DNA from: Ceratothoa steindachneri
Taxonomy: Eukaryota > Arthropoda > Malacostraca > Isopoda > Cymothoidae
Assembly (NCBI GenBank): GCA_963969495.1
Contig: OZ018328.1
Span: 134,695,968 to 134,759,967, forward strand
DNA: 64,000 nt
Direction of reading: 5' to 3'
Of this stretch, positions 1 through 13,245 are shown one piece after another (positions within the stretch are counted from its first letter, which is position 1; each line of letters begins with the position of its first letter). The translations under genes were made by a program, and so were the position numbers. The notes under the pieces are model-generated. The model was not told the DNA's origin. It ran no database searches and saw nothing but the letters and a program-made list of their open reading frames with translations.

Positions 1-507
1 ACAGTGGATTTCAGTTGGTTTTTAGGGTAGTAAAATACGTCTGGGGCCACCGTTACGACCATGAGCGTGATTCCCGGTTATCTCGATCGATACAAATATT
101 TGTCTTTCATCTTATTGCCACTAAGTTCAATGGGTACAGAAGAGATTTCCAGCTATAAATTTGGGCCATTCTCAGAAAAAAACAACATAATAGGACTATT
201 ATAACGATCATAACCAACCATATTCTCGAATAATATTTCTAAAAATTTACCTCGATTTTAATTAGAGGGTGTAATTCTCTGTTTGCTTGACTTTAGCTGC
301 TTAAAGAAACACCGAGACACCTGGGTGAGTTTCGATGAATCTAAAGGAACCCTTTCGATAAAATCACAAAGTAGTCTGTGTGGGAGCAATGTCTGACAGG
401 AAATAGGAAACGTGAATTCCGAGTACTTTAGAACTGCATCCAGGCTATTCTCAAAGAAAAGAATGAGAATGAGCTGCATAAAATTCGAAAATACTTGCTG
501 CAATTTG

Positions 508-510
<3 letters not shown>
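1..510. other. No gene recognised
   Basis: Ordinary AT-rich sequence. The short frames here do not resemble a known family, and I see no repeat or RNA gene. Confidence 0.5.

Positions 511-602
<92 letters not shown>
511..602. repeat. (TA)n microsatellite
   Basis: Uninterrupted TA dinucleotide run of about 92 bp. The Tyr-Ile open frames through it on both strands are artefacts of the repeat. Confidence 0.98.
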
Positions 603-606
<4 letters not shown>

Positions 607-833
607 GATTGTCCACCATATTAGCAGCGTGTGTGCACTTTCAACATAATAGTTGAAGCGGCCATAGGTAGATGATATGTTTAGTGCCATTGCGGCGAGA
701 ATTATGACCAACTCCGTTGATTAGACCCAGCACTTAAAGCACTAATTATTCAAATGGAAAACGGTGCTCTCGTGGTTCATAAAACAACGATACTATCACG
801 GTTTCTTACTCACTCCCCATGAGAGAGAAAAAA

Positions 834-840
<7 letters not shown>

Positions 841-910
<70 letters not shown>
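841..910. repeat. (GA)n microsatellite
   Basis: Perfect GA run of about 70 bp, preceded by an imperfect purine run from about 821. The Arg-Glu frame across it is a repeat artefact. Confidence 0.97.
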
Positions 911-913
<3 letters not shown>

Positions 914-1153
914 AGAGCCTTGGCGTCAGCTCCCTATCGCTCCCCATACTCCCACAATTTTCTTTATTGTATTACTCTTAACTTCGGTCATATCACTCAA
1001 TAAATACTCCATCACAGTCACTCTAAGTAATTAATATATTATTTCCTTACGCTATGAGTTTTAGGTGATTAGATTAAAACCATTGTAAACACATTTAATA
1101 TGCTATAAGGAGTGTTTATAGGTTTATTTTTTATATATAAATACTCCTGTATT

Positions 1154-1156
<3 letters not shown>

Positions 1157-1211
<55 letters not shown>
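1157..1211. repeat. (TA)n microsatellite
   Basis: TA dinucleotide run of about 55 bp, visible directly. Confidence 0.97.
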
Positions 1212-1214
<3 letters not shown>

Positions 1215-4197
1215 CGTGTTTAAATATGCGTTCCTTTTCACAAAAGGAAATCATTAATATAATTTCCTTCTGTATTTCATTCATATACGCCTTCTATACT
1301 AGTGTATAGCAGACGATACTCATTTCTTATAGTATACTTCTCCTTCCGTTCTCGATTACTATGTTCCCTTCTATCTCTCTTTCCCTCTGATTCTCTCAGT
1401 TTCTTTTACCAATCACTATCGACCCTTCATTATCACAACTAAAACTGTCCAAACTCTCTCCCTGACATTGCTCTGACAAGTGAAACCCATCCGCTTCCCT
1501 CTACTATTTGTTCTTCCGCCACTCCAACAAAACAACAACAACAAAAAAAACGAATGGAAACTGAAGAATTCAAATTAGTGTCCTGCAACCGGCTCAACCA
1601 CGTAGCCTCTCCTGTACGTATTTATATTCTGGGTGCACATGCATATGTGCGCTTATATGTTCTATGAATGCGAGCCACCGCGAGCGCAAGCGAGCGTGTG
1701 TCGGCATGTAGACGAGGATGCAGAAACGCCTATGGATCGATTACAACGTGTAGAGCACCTCCTAAACCTTTATGAATCAGACACTTCATCATTCTAGTTA
1801 AGCCAACTATTACCACTTTACGCCTTTTGAAACGAGCATCGTGCGAAGAACATCTTCGAAGCATCATCAAAAGCTGACTTAATTTCATCTCTAAGTAAGG
1901 TATTCTGAGTGGTCAAATACGCAACTCTTTGTTCCTCTAGTTTACGTCTCATTAGCGCGCTTGCACCTTCCCTGAGGCAACTCTTACTGCCTGTTACTAA
2001 TACTAACTCGAGCCCCCACTTAAAGAATAGTAGTAATAACTATAGAGTCAGGCAGACACAGACAGATCCAAATAGACGTACGCACTCTTAGCATGCTCTG
2101 TAGGTATGAATTTTATCTATTTATCTTTAGATGAAAGGAAAAGATATAGACTCGCCATTAATTTTTTTTCTTTCATGTTTATTTCTTTTATTTTATTGCC
2201 TCAAACTTTTTAAATAAAAACGTTGGACGTTAATTTTTTTTTTATCTTAATAGTTTTAATTGCATTCTCTTATTTGTATTTTTAACGCGTGCAAGATATG
2301 TATACATGCATAAATTTCAACCCAAACCTACATGTTTAATTAAAGGCTTAGAAAATACTCCTCGAAAGAATTTTAGTTCTGGAAATTAACGAGAGACTAA
2401 AACTATGCTTTTTGTGTAAATACTACCCATGAGAGAAACGAAGATTTATCTTTGATTAGTGAACTCAACCCAATTATCAAGGACATTATTCATTTGTACA
2501 AAAGATACATTATTACGACACGACAGCGCAGGAACCACCTAAATATTTACCTCAGCCTGACGCTAAAACACACGCCCCTACAAATCCCACCTGTGTTCTC
2601 ATCAGTTCGCGATAAATCTATCTATCTATTGAGATAGAGACTGACCTCCCCATTTAACCTTGATGCCCTTGCACGCCTAAGGTGTCTGAATTGGCGAAGT
2701 GTAGTGTCGGTATAAAAGTTAACGGCTGTTTGTTAACGCTGCCTTCAAGACAGGTTTATTTAATTGCCTTCTTTCGACTTGGTTCGCTTTGTTTTCCGTG
2801 GTTAATGTTAAAGGTTGCCAGCTTCGGGTTAGGTCTGCCATACGAGCGGATAATAGGTGAGAGACGGGCGCGGATAAGGCAGCATTGCAAAGCGAGTGAG
2901 GATGAGGCGAGGAAGGAAGAATGCGGGTTTTGCTGCGCTTTAATTTAATGACGTCTCAGAAAGCGCGTTCGATTGAGTGGGGGAAAAAATGAGTTAGAAT
3001 GAAAAGAGGCGATGTTTGGTGCACACATTTCGATTAAATTCATTAATAAAACTACGATGTGTTGAGAAGCGCAGGGTTGTTTTTTTTTAACTGTAATTGT
3101 CAAAATTGCTTCGAATGTTTAGTTGGATTAGAATTCTTCGCTGGACGTTGAAATTGAATAATACGAAATGATAAATGGTGACGTTAAAGTCTTTATTATC
3201 GAATCCTGATGTGTACTTTTAACTGAAATAGTAAATAATTAATTATATTTTAGGTCTTGGTATGTGTATTTTCCCAGTACCGTTTATGTGGGAGAATCCC
3301 ATCAAGGGACTAGGAGGTGCAGCATGGGCCAGCATGCCGCAGCTTAAATCTTGGGGGATTGCACGCTCTTCCATGCCCCAACACCCGCAGTTGCATGCTC
3401 GCGTTGCCCCAATTCCTGTAGAAAGACCTGTAGATATATATCCCTTCCTCTTCTCTCTTAATTTCTTTACAAACCTTTGTTTACAAATTTTAGGGAGATT
3501 CCGTCGGTAGTTTTTGCTTTAAAATTTTAAATACTTGAGAGACATCACATTAATCATTACGTAAATAAACAAAATTATAGGTTCCGGTGTACTGAAAACC
3601 TCGTGATAATTCACAAGCAGCTTCTTTTTGCGCAGAAAGTTGCGGCCGGGTGCGGCCTAACCAATTCGAAAATCTTTAGTTCCTACTTCTTCGAGGATGC
3701 TGACAGAAAAACGGGGACAGTAACAATAATAACTTACTAGGGAATGTTACAAGATTATTTTCTGCTATAATGGGAAGATTTGCATTTCCAGGATATGTGG
3801 TGTTAACAAAATGGGGCGACACCACGCACAACGAGAGAAACCATGGAAAAACTAAGAGCAGCCTTCCCTGCTCGGTTAAATTTCACGTTTAGGTAATGTT
3901 TCTCTTCCACCACTATCCCTTTATTTTACCCCTCCAGATATTTTCCCTTAGAGATACCTTAAATAAAATGTAAACGTAAATAAACCTAATAATCTTCAGG
4001 AATTGAAATAAAATATCAGTGAAGAAATAGACAAAATAACTTCTGATGTTTTGGAGAATGTCATGGAAAATTCGTGGTAAAGAATCCGCCTTTGTTTAAA
4101 ATATAATGGAGGATATTATATTTAAATAATTAAGCTTCTTTTGTATATCCCACACGTCTATAATTTAATTATATTTTAAATTTGTCAAATAACTTTT

Positions 4198-4200
<3 letters not shown>
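1212..4200. other. No gene recognised (3 kb)
   Basis: Mostly AT-rich intergenic-looking DNA. Two GC-richer patches carry short open frames (about 2682-2948 and 3262-3510, + strand). Neither frame matches a family I recognise. The second follows a pyrimidine tract ending in TTTTAG and could in principle be an exon, but nothing else supports that. Confidence 0.4.

Positions 4201-4201
<1 letters not shown>

Positions 4202-4280
<79 letters not shown>
4202..4280. repeat. (TA)n microsatellite
   Basis: TA run of about 79 bp. It is separated by about 43 bp of unique sequence from the next TA run. Confidence 0.97.
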
Positions 4281-4288
<8 letters not shown>

Positions 4289-4321
4289 AACGTAAATAAA
4301 CCTAATAATCTTCAGAAATTG

Positions 4322-4323
<2 letters not shown>

Positions 4324-4382
<59 letters not shown>
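4324..4382. repeat. (TA)n microsatellite
   Basis: TA run of about 59 bp immediately 5' of the fold-back repeat that starts at 4403. Confidence 0.97.
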
Positions 4383-4386
<4 letters not shown>

Positions 4387-4402
4387 TATCAAACCTCAAG
4401 AT

Positions 4403-4648
4403 AGAGAAAACGGAATAAATTTTTCTTCGGAAATAGTTATTTCATACTTCGATAAAATCCGAGCTGGGGTGAGATTTGAACCGTGCGCACTGAGGCAGCG
4501 AGAAACCGCTTTGATCTCAATTAAACCGCCACTTAGGCCACTACGTAGCCGAGTGGTCTAAGGGGCTGTTCAAATCCAATCACAGCTCGGATTTTTTCGA
4601 AGTAGGAAATAACTATTTACGAAGAAAAATTTATTCCGTTTTCTCTTT
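4403..4648. repeat. Fold-back inverted repeat with tRNA-like core
   Basis: The left arm (4403-4466) is close to the reverse complement of the right arm (4583-4648). Both contain the block read as CGGAATAAATTTTTCTTC on the left, and both end at the core with CCGAGCTG/CAGCTCGG. The about 115-bp core holds two outward-facing tRNA-like halves. One is GATTTGAACCG on the left, which is a B-box on the minus strand. The other is an A-box-like GTAGCCGAGTGGTCTAAGG followed by GTTCAAATCC on the right. The whole unit is flanked on both sides by (TA)n. It could be a head-to-head pair of tRNA-derived SINE ends or a fold-back MITE. Confidence 0.75.
4544..4580 (+). other. tRNA-like (Ser/Leu type) internal promoter fragment
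   Basis: GTAGCCGAGTGGTCTAAGG resembles the D-arm and A-box of class II (Ser/Leu) tRNAs, and GTTCAAATCC downstream resembles a B-box. The spacing is only a few bases, so the anticodon and variable arms are missing and this is not a functional tRNA gene. A tRNA-derived SINE remnant is the likely source. Confidence 0.4.
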
Positions 4649-4663
4649 CTTAAGCTATGTTGG

Positions 4664-5957
<1,294 letters not shown>

Positions 5958-5984
5958 AGGCAATAGCTTCGCTACTAAGATTAA

Positions 5985-6255
5985 AATTTAAAATCTATAA
6001 AAAAAGTGTTTATGGTTAAATTTTTATAAATTTTCTGAACTTCGCCAATTATAATAAATTTACAATTTGTAATTCTTTGAGTTTTAAAAAAAATCGTAAA
6101 ACTTCGATAGTTATATTTATTTCGGAACTTCATCATTTTGTTTTTTTATATTATAAAATAATTATTATAAATAACTTTGATAAAAAAACATAAGTCATAA
6201 CCACACTAAGATAAAATTCTTATTCAAATACTCAAAAAAATCCCCTTCTTGTGAG
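5985..6255 (-). repeat. Dispersed AT-rich repeat, copy 1 (minus)
   Basis: The reverse complement of this stretch aligns over its length with 37990-38225. Shared blocks include TTTTTTTATCAAAGTTATTT, GAAATAAATATAA and GAAGTTCAGAAAATTTAT. It has no coding capacity. Each copy lies next to a long (TA)n array. Family unknown; probably a non-autonomous element or the non-coding end of one. Confidence 0.7.
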
Positions 6256-6377
6256 GATATATATGCAGATTAAAATTATACCATTCTGCTAGCAGAGTTT
6301 CATTTGTGGGAGTGATCATTAGAGATGCGAGCGGGAATGTTACTTTGGGAAGATTTGATGCCGCTTTTGTTGGTCCC

Positions 6378-6445
6378 GTTACCTGATTTGGTAGAGGGCT
6401 GGTCCAGATAGCCTAAGGTTCGAGTCCTTCCCGCAGCCAAGTGAG
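6378..6445 (+). other. tRNA-like sequence (possible SINE head)
   Basis: Contains TTGGTAGAGGGCTGG, like a tRNA D-arm, and GGTTCGAGTCC, a near-consensus B-box, at about tRNA spacing. It ends CCCGCAGCCA. A convincing 5' acceptor strand is missing, so a tRNA-derived SINE or tRNA pseudogene is more likely than a working tRNA. It lies just upstream of the 48-bp minisatellite. Confidence 0.4.
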
Positions 6446-6469
6446 TTTTCTTCTGACATAATGGAAATA

Positions 6470-7075
6470 TGAAGTCAATACACAAACGTGAAGGAAAGGG
6501 TTCCCATATAGAAAAGATGAGAGTAAGAAGCAATCTTAAAAGGAAGGTCTCACATGGCGGATGGAGGAGCGTAAGGCAGTCATGACGGGAAGGTTTCCAA
6601 TTACGGACAGATCCGCGCAGGGCACAACCATGAAGGAAAGCTTTCCACAAAGCAGAGGCCAGCGCAAGACACAGCAATGACGGGAATGTGTCCCATGAAA
6701 AGGAGATAAGCGCAACACACAACCATGAATTGAAGGTCATCCATGAAATAGGGATAAGTTTAATCTACAAGCATGACGAGAATGCCTTCCATGAAGGAGA
6801 GATAAGTGCAATACAGGAATATTAATGGTTAAGTCTCTTATGAAGGAAAGATGACGACAAGAGACATCAATGACAGGAAGGTCTCACATGAAGGAAAGAT
6901 GACGGAAAATCGAAGCCATGACCAGAATTTCACACATAAAGGAGTGATGAGCAGAAGACACAACCATGACGGGAAGGTTTATACTCAAGAAGAAATGAGT
7001 TCAAGATACAAACGTGATAGGAAGGTTTCCCATGAAGATTAGATGAGCGCAAGAACAACCTATGACCAGAAGGTC
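6470..7075 (+). repeat. 48-bp minisatellite, array A
   Basis: About a dozen diverged tandem copies of a roughly 48-bp unit built on CATGAAGGAGAGATGAGCGC, then AAGACACAACCATGACGGGAAGGTTTCC. Because 48 is divisible by three, long frames stay open. On the + strand they read as a 16-residue repeat of the type GKVSHEGEMSARQNHD, and the minus strand is also largely open. There is no start context, domain or flanking exon, so I do not call a gene. Confidence 0.85.
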
Positions 7076-7079
7076 TCTG

Positions 7080-8348
7080 TAAGGCAAAGGGACGCCAAGA
7101 AGAATACCCCCTTAATTTTTTTCATGAATTCTTTCACTGTCTATGTCTCCTAAGTATAACTCCACGTGGAATAATCTCTGAATCCAAAAAAGAAAATAAA
7201 AGAAAGAATTTGAATATCTGTCAGCACCTCACAGGTGCAGTTAATTAACTTGGGCACTAAAAGCTTTTACCTCGCCGATGACGCGCTAATCTCCGTAGTC
7301 GGGAAACTTCTAGCTGAAAGTTTCCCACCTACATCATAAAGGCCATTAAGACGTGGGTCAGGTGACAGATGCTAATCCATCTGGCCGCCGAAAGCGGTCA
7401 ACCAGTCGTCTGTGCCTGACAACGAGGAGAAACAAAAAAAATAAGCCGTCATATACATACCCTGGGATTTCGAATATCGGCAGATTGAGTTTGAGAACCC
7501 GTCGCCTTCGGTTCAGATGGTGTGTCTGTTTCCCCAAGTCCCTAGTATTCGCTTATACCATCGAGGTTAGATCTCATCATGCATATCCATCTTTTTTGTG
7601 AAGACTTACTCTGTTCAGAGCAAGCCTCGACTCGTTTCATCCCCGAAGGATTGGCCGGGATTCCTCTCATCTCATCTAGAACCCCCCTTCAAGGATTTCT
7701 AGTTTCCCGTGTGAGATTTTGCGTCGAGCCGCGTCAGAGTCTCGATTTATGGAGGTTGCACTTCTCTGGAGCAGAGGTGTCATCGCCTGTCTTCAAGGAG
7801 GATCGTGAACTCGTCTTTTGATCCCCCCCACTTCATCCTTGTCACCATCAGGATATTCGGCCAAGAATCACGACCATTTTCCATTTCGAATCACCCGCGC
7901 CGACTCGCTAAAGGATTCCCCTTCCTCAAGGTGACCTTTTTAAGGTAAAACGACCCTTGCTTTTATCTCCCGTTAATCGACCCACTTTCAGACCTTTATA
8001 ATTATTCCCTCTGTATAACTGATTTATAGTATCCCATTTAAAAGCTGATTTACAAGTAATTAACGTTACCCGATTGCCAATTATCTATATTCTCTCAGTA
8101 TTGTCCTTATTTACATTGCCTATATCTCCCGTATGTATATATATGTTAACTAGTGACTTATTAAAATTATATTTTCGGTTTTCACTCTTTAAATATATCC
8201 TTGAACTGCAACTTGGTAAGCTCATTAAACGCTATCGGCCCCTGTAGTAAAATCGCACTCTTATACCTCGTAATCCACGGATTACTTTTACTAAGGACGC
8301 GTACGTACATTATAGGATATATGTGTATATAACTATATATATATATAA

Positions 8349-8351
<3 letters not shown>
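7080..8351. other. Non-coding segment splitting the 48-bp array; LTR-like
   Basis: GC-richer sequence between the two halves of the minisatellite. Its right part has TAAAATTATATTTTCGG followed shortly by CTCTTTAAATATATCCTTGA, which resembles the end of the block near 55910-55960. A solo LTR or non-autonomous insertion is possible. No coding frame is recognised; the frames at 7353-7821 are unsupported. Confidence 0.3.

Positions 8352-8427
<76 letters not shown>
8352..8427. repeat. (TA)n microsatellite
   Basis: TA run of about 76 bp inside the segment that separates the two minisatellite arrays. Confidence 0.97.
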
Positions 8428-8432
<5 letters not shown>

Positions 8433-8519
8433 TCTCGTGACTTTTATCTCTTTCCTCCCAACCAATCGATACATATATGTGTATATAGAGGTATTGTCTG
8501 GGGAGGTGACCTATTCATC

Positions 8520-9200
8520 GACAGTTTCTCATGAAGGAGAGATGAGCGCAAGTCAAAACTATGATGGGAAGTTTTCACATCAAGGAGAGATGAGCACAAG
8601 AGACAACCGTGACGGAAAGGACTCTCTTAAAACAGAGATGAGCGCTAGACAACAATGAAAAGAACGTCTCCTATGAGCGAGAAGGCCAACCAAAATTGAA
8701 GGATGATCGCTTGACACATATATTACGAAAAGTTCCCCAATGAAGGAAATATGAGCGAAAAACAGTGATAAATGGAAAGTCTGACTTAAACGAAAGATGA
8801 AAGCAAGACAAACCTGTCGCTTAAGTCTCCAATGAAGGAGAGATGAGCGCAAGGCAGAAATATGAAGGAAAGGTCTACTATGATGGAGAGATGACAGCAA
8901 GACACAACCATTACGGAAAGCTCTCACGTGATGAAGAGATGAGCGTAAGACAAAACCATGAAGGTAAGATCTCACATGAATGTGAGATGAGCGGAAAACA
9001 GAAATATGAAGGAAAGGTTTCCCATGATTGAGAGATGAATGCAAGACACAACCATTATGGGAAGGACTCACATGAAGGAGAGATGAGCCCGACACAAACA
9101 TGAGAGAAAAGTCTGCCATGAAGGAGATATGAGAGCAAGCCACAACCATGACGGGAAGTCTCCCATGAAGAAGAGATGAGCGCAATACCTAATCATGACT
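8520..9200 (+). repeat. 48-bp minisatellite, array B
   Basis: Same unit and same orientation as array A. Copies begin CATGAAGGAGAGATGAGCGC and show SHEGEMSARQN-like translations. About 14 diverged units. The 201-codon minus-strand open frame over 8580-9185 is a by-product of the 48-bp period. Confidence 0.87.
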
Positions 9201-9297
9201 GGATAGTTGTGTCCAATTATTTGCTAAAAAAAGTGAATTTGAGAGGATATTTGGTGACATTGCGTAAGGCTCTATATCATCTTGCTAAATTGGCGTA

Positions 9298-9590
<293 letters not shown>

Positions 9591-9606
9591 AGTATATTTA
9601 GTCTAT

Positions 9607-10005
9607 TATATAGTTACCATTTTGTTTTACAATATTTTCCAAATTAATGACTTCGTAAAACACGAGACAAAATTCTTTTAGAAAGATAAAAATTGTTTTG
9701 TATAATATTTTGATCCAAAAACGCACCTCTCCAAAATCTGCGACAAAGGAAGACTAGGTTAGGTTAATTAGGCTATTAACTAAGCTAGTCTCCTTAGGCT
9801 ATTAACTACTATTAGGATATCCTAGTATCTGAAACAAATATGTGAATTTTGACAGAAACAAAAAACTCAGAACTTAGCTTAACTAAACAACTCTATTTCG
9901 GTCTTGCTTTCTAAAGAGAGGTGCACTGTTAGCTCAAAACATTTCTGCAAAACCATTCTTATATTTTCCCATTCTCACTTTATAAAACAAAATGGTAACT
10001 ATATA
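9607..10005. mobile_element. MITE-like element with 23-bp perfect inverted repeats
   Basis: 9607-9629 and 9983-10005 are perfect reverse complements over 23 bp; the core is TATAGTTACCATTTTG. They enclose about 350 bp with no coding capacity. The outer bases are TA-rich, consistent with a TA-type target duplication, though TATA-rich context makes the duplication hard to define. It starts about 20 bp from the long (TA)n array. A miniature inverted-repeat transposable element is the simplest reading. Confidence 0.6.
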
Positions 10006-12190
10006 ATTAAATGTACATAGAACAAAATGTGTTAATTTTTACTAGGCGGAACGAACTTTCCAAACAACCTTATAGGTTAAATAGGACTTATAATGTTTAC
10101 CGAAAATTAGTGAAATAAAAAGGCGGGAATCTCGTTTGCAAAAGGGTCAGACGGTCAAAATTTGAATAACTGCCCCTGGATCCACTAAAAGACAAACTAA
10201 AGTGTCATTAAAATTAAAAGAACTTGCGCACATTTTAGTCACTTTTCTCAGCAAGTGCACTGGGAGAAGAAATACACAGAAGAAAACCGACGTTCAAGAG
10301 AATAATATGTAGAACGGCCATTCATTGTAGAACGATACTGACGATGGATAGAAACCCAGGAGATGTAAAGAAATGATGATTGCGACTTAAGTTGGAAAAC
10401 TACTTACTTTATTCTTTCTTAAAACTACGAATTGAAAAGAAACGAAGCGATTAACGTGAGAGATTAAAAAAATGTTGTGGAGAAAGGGGAAGTAAAAATA
10501 TAAGAGTTACGAACTGGAGAGCACACAATTCTCCGGTTGGTAGCTGCAGCGTTGTTATTAATACTACACACGTTGTCGCTTAGTGGGACCAGAAGCTCAA
10601 CTCATCTAACATGATTTGGCAACTGTGGAAATGGCGGAGATGAGCAACCTTGATTCATTAAAACACCGAATTTATTATTTTTAATAAGTTCTGACATTTA
10701 AAAGTTAAAATAGGATTAATATTATTTGGTTTGAGAAATTTTGAAAAACCGCTTAATATGAAAAGTTCAGCGTACATTTAAAAGGACAAAGGAATATGCG
10801 GATAAAATTATATAAACTAATTCTCTTAATTTTATCTTTCATATTTATAGGACGCTGAACATTAATGGGTCAATTAAGCTGTTTTGTCTGTAAGGTCGGA
10901 CTGTAAGCAAATAGTAGTGTCATAACCGTATAACCAAGAATAATTTTGAAAAAGAGAGACAAAAAAGAAAAGATCAAGACAATTTAATCCAAGGCTCATC
11001 CGCTTGTCTCCAAACTGATCTAAGGGCATCAAATGTTTTCATTGGATTATTATTTATAACACGCAATTTTCCAACCACATTTTCCGCGTCCTTCACGCAG
11101 GGAAGCAGTCACATTTATTCACCTTCTGCGACGCACCGCTACCATCGTGGTGATGATGTTATCATTTCCACACCGCAACACACAAATGGAAGAGGCAAAC
11201 TACTCTACGCTTAAAATTTCAAGTAAACTACAAATGGGGCCTTTGACTTTTCCGTATATAATCACACACTACATCACACTATACATGTAGACGTAAGTGT
11301 TGCAACTGATTCCCAGATAATGATAGTTTTATAATAATGATTACAAATCGCGAGTTTGACATATGTTTTGGAGTCAATTATTATTACCCCTTTTCTCACC
11401 GGCTTATTAAAATGTCTTTCTTTGGAATCAAGAGGATGCGAGTGAGAAACTAACAATACACATTTTAAAAAATAATAGCCAGTGAACAAATTTAAATTCA
11501 ATTTGTTTTAAATACTAATTGAATTCAAGATCTCTCATACATATCCTTATACAATAAATCTAAAACAAAAGACACAATACAAACATCAAAGGAAGAAGCG
11601 AGGTTTACTAATCAAGATGTAGCTAGAATATATTTTCCGCAGGAGAGAATCCTTTTCATTATAATTTTCTCTAAATCTTCAAACGCATAAAGTTTTCCTG
11701 CCGAAATAGACGTCATTTGAGTCTATCCTTAAAACTGAAAGAAAACGGGATGGGGCAGAAATAGTGGGGAGATAAGGGCAGGAGGAGAGGCGTGTACGAA
11801 TGAGTCTGTCTGTGAGGTCGGTCAGTATATCAAATAGCCGTCATAAGGGTTGGTTCGGGTGGAGCCCTACGTCAATCAAGGAGACTTGGTCCATCCCAGT
11901 ACATGACGGTTCGGCAACTATCCGCCACCACAAAAAAAAAATGATTATGACATGGCGAGAAGCGAGGTTCTTTTTAATGTATTTCAGAATAATTTAGAAA
12001 TATTGCTCGTAGGAGTGGATTTATAGGCTTTGAGGGGGTAGGGAGTTGCTCTTTCTTTTTGGCTACTGGTTTTGCACATCTATTTAATATCCAATTTATT
12101 AAGCAATTTCTGCGTAAATGGAGAACTCTACTTCATTTAAATCGATAAATTCATATTTTTCATATGATGAAATGATAGACGCCACAAAAG
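10006..12190. other. No gene recognised (2.2 kb)
   Basis: AT-rich sequence. The frames at 11274-11501 and 11800-11997 have no recognisable features. Confidence 0.45.
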
Positions 12191-12194
12191 GAAA

Positions 12195-12440
12195 CGTTTC
12201 CATCATAATTAAATGGGATTTTATATCGCGCTCATCAAGGACACACACCCTTACAGAGAGCCTGGCCGTCAGCAGACTAGGGAAATACTAGGAACAAGAG
12301 ATGTCTCTTGAATGCCCCAAGGCAGGAGCAGGACTAGAATACAAGGGGGCCAGGGTGTTCCACATTCTGGGAGCACATGCCGAGAATGTGCAGTCCTCCA
12401 TTAAGTGGAGACGTTGAGGGACAGCGCAGGACTTTAAAGC
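12195..12440 (-). mobile_element. LINE (CR1/L2-like) 3'-end fragment
   Basis: The minus strand reads MEDCTFSACAPRMWNTLAP. This matches the conserved C-terminal MGDCSFSICNPKLWNALP stretch of the L2-like copy at 47779-49734, including the Trp-Asn motif typical of the end of CR1/L2 ORF2. It then continues into a frameshifted HSRDIS tail and a 3' UTR ending around GAGCGCGATATAAAATCCC. It is a 5'-truncated, dead copy from a different subfamily than the long L2. Confidence 0.7.
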
Positions 12441-12535
12441 TCTCTTTTATAATACAACTATCTAATAAAATTGATATAAGTATTGATAAATTCATTCAAT
12501 TATCCTATGTAGACTATCGATTTATTTAAGCAAGT

Positions 12536-13033
12536 TTGGTTGGCTCTGGTGGAAACATTGCCACTTCGTTTGCTATGAGTGGTAAATATGAAACTTTTTT
12601 ATCCTTCAGTCTGTTACTGGCGCACCTCTGGTCCTTTTCAGTCGTCAGTGAAGTCGCCCAACCGGTAAAGAGATTCCTAAAAAAAATCATAATGACATTG
12701 ATGGAAAGCCTGAGGGTGACAAGAGCCAATACTTTGGGGGAAGAACGTGCAGAAAGAGCGGAGGTATTGTGTTTTGCCACCCACCGACCAAGGAGCGAGG
12801 AAGCCCTCGTGGTCCCCGCAAGGAAGAGCCACCCCTTCTGGGTAATGAGAAGGTGGATTTGGAAACCTCTTTGGCAAAATCGGGATGGAAGAAGGTTTTG
12901 CTATCTGTGCGAAAGAAGGGGGAATGGAAGTGACCTCGATGTTGTGATTATGTGTATGGTGAAAAGGGTGGCCAGAGATGTCTGCACCCTTGTCCCAGAT
13001 TTGAGGCCCTGCCTAATTAACGGCAGTTCTTAA
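12536..13033 (+). other. 165-codon open frame, unsupported
   Basis: A single open frame with no recognised domain, signal peptide or repeat. The opposite strand also carries open frames of 66 and 84 codons. Part of it (12820-13000) loosely resembles 44150-44310 at the nucleotide level (phrases such as GGCCAGAG and CTGTGTG in similar order), which suggests a decayed dispersed repeat rather than a gene. Confidence 0.15.
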
Positions 13034-13245
13034 CGAGCGCTGAAATTTTTGTGTTCTTTCTCGCTCGTAGTTGGACTCTCTATAAACCGTTAATCCGTTA
13101 AGCATTAATTAACTGATTTAACATTTATATGAATGATCTGAATTTTTTCTTACGAAAATCGGACTAAGTAATTTCCGTTACATTAACATTATGTCAGTTC
13201 CACCATCCATTGCACGTAGCTTCCTGAATATATTTAACGTCAGCT

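Noticed and set aside
819..1034. Arg-Glu repeat frame
   Set aside because: Product of the (GA)n microsatellite.
6378..6445. Functional tRNA gene
   Set aside because: A- and B-box-like segments exist but no acceptor stem pairs; kept only as a tRNA-like or SINE fragment.
8580..9185. 201-codon minus-strand frame
   Set aside because: It lies wholly within the 48-bp minisatellite; a period divisible by three keeps all frames open.
9755..9840. Telomere-like GGTTAGGTTA repeats
   Set aside because: Only two irregular copies, inside the MITE-like element, not a telomeric array.
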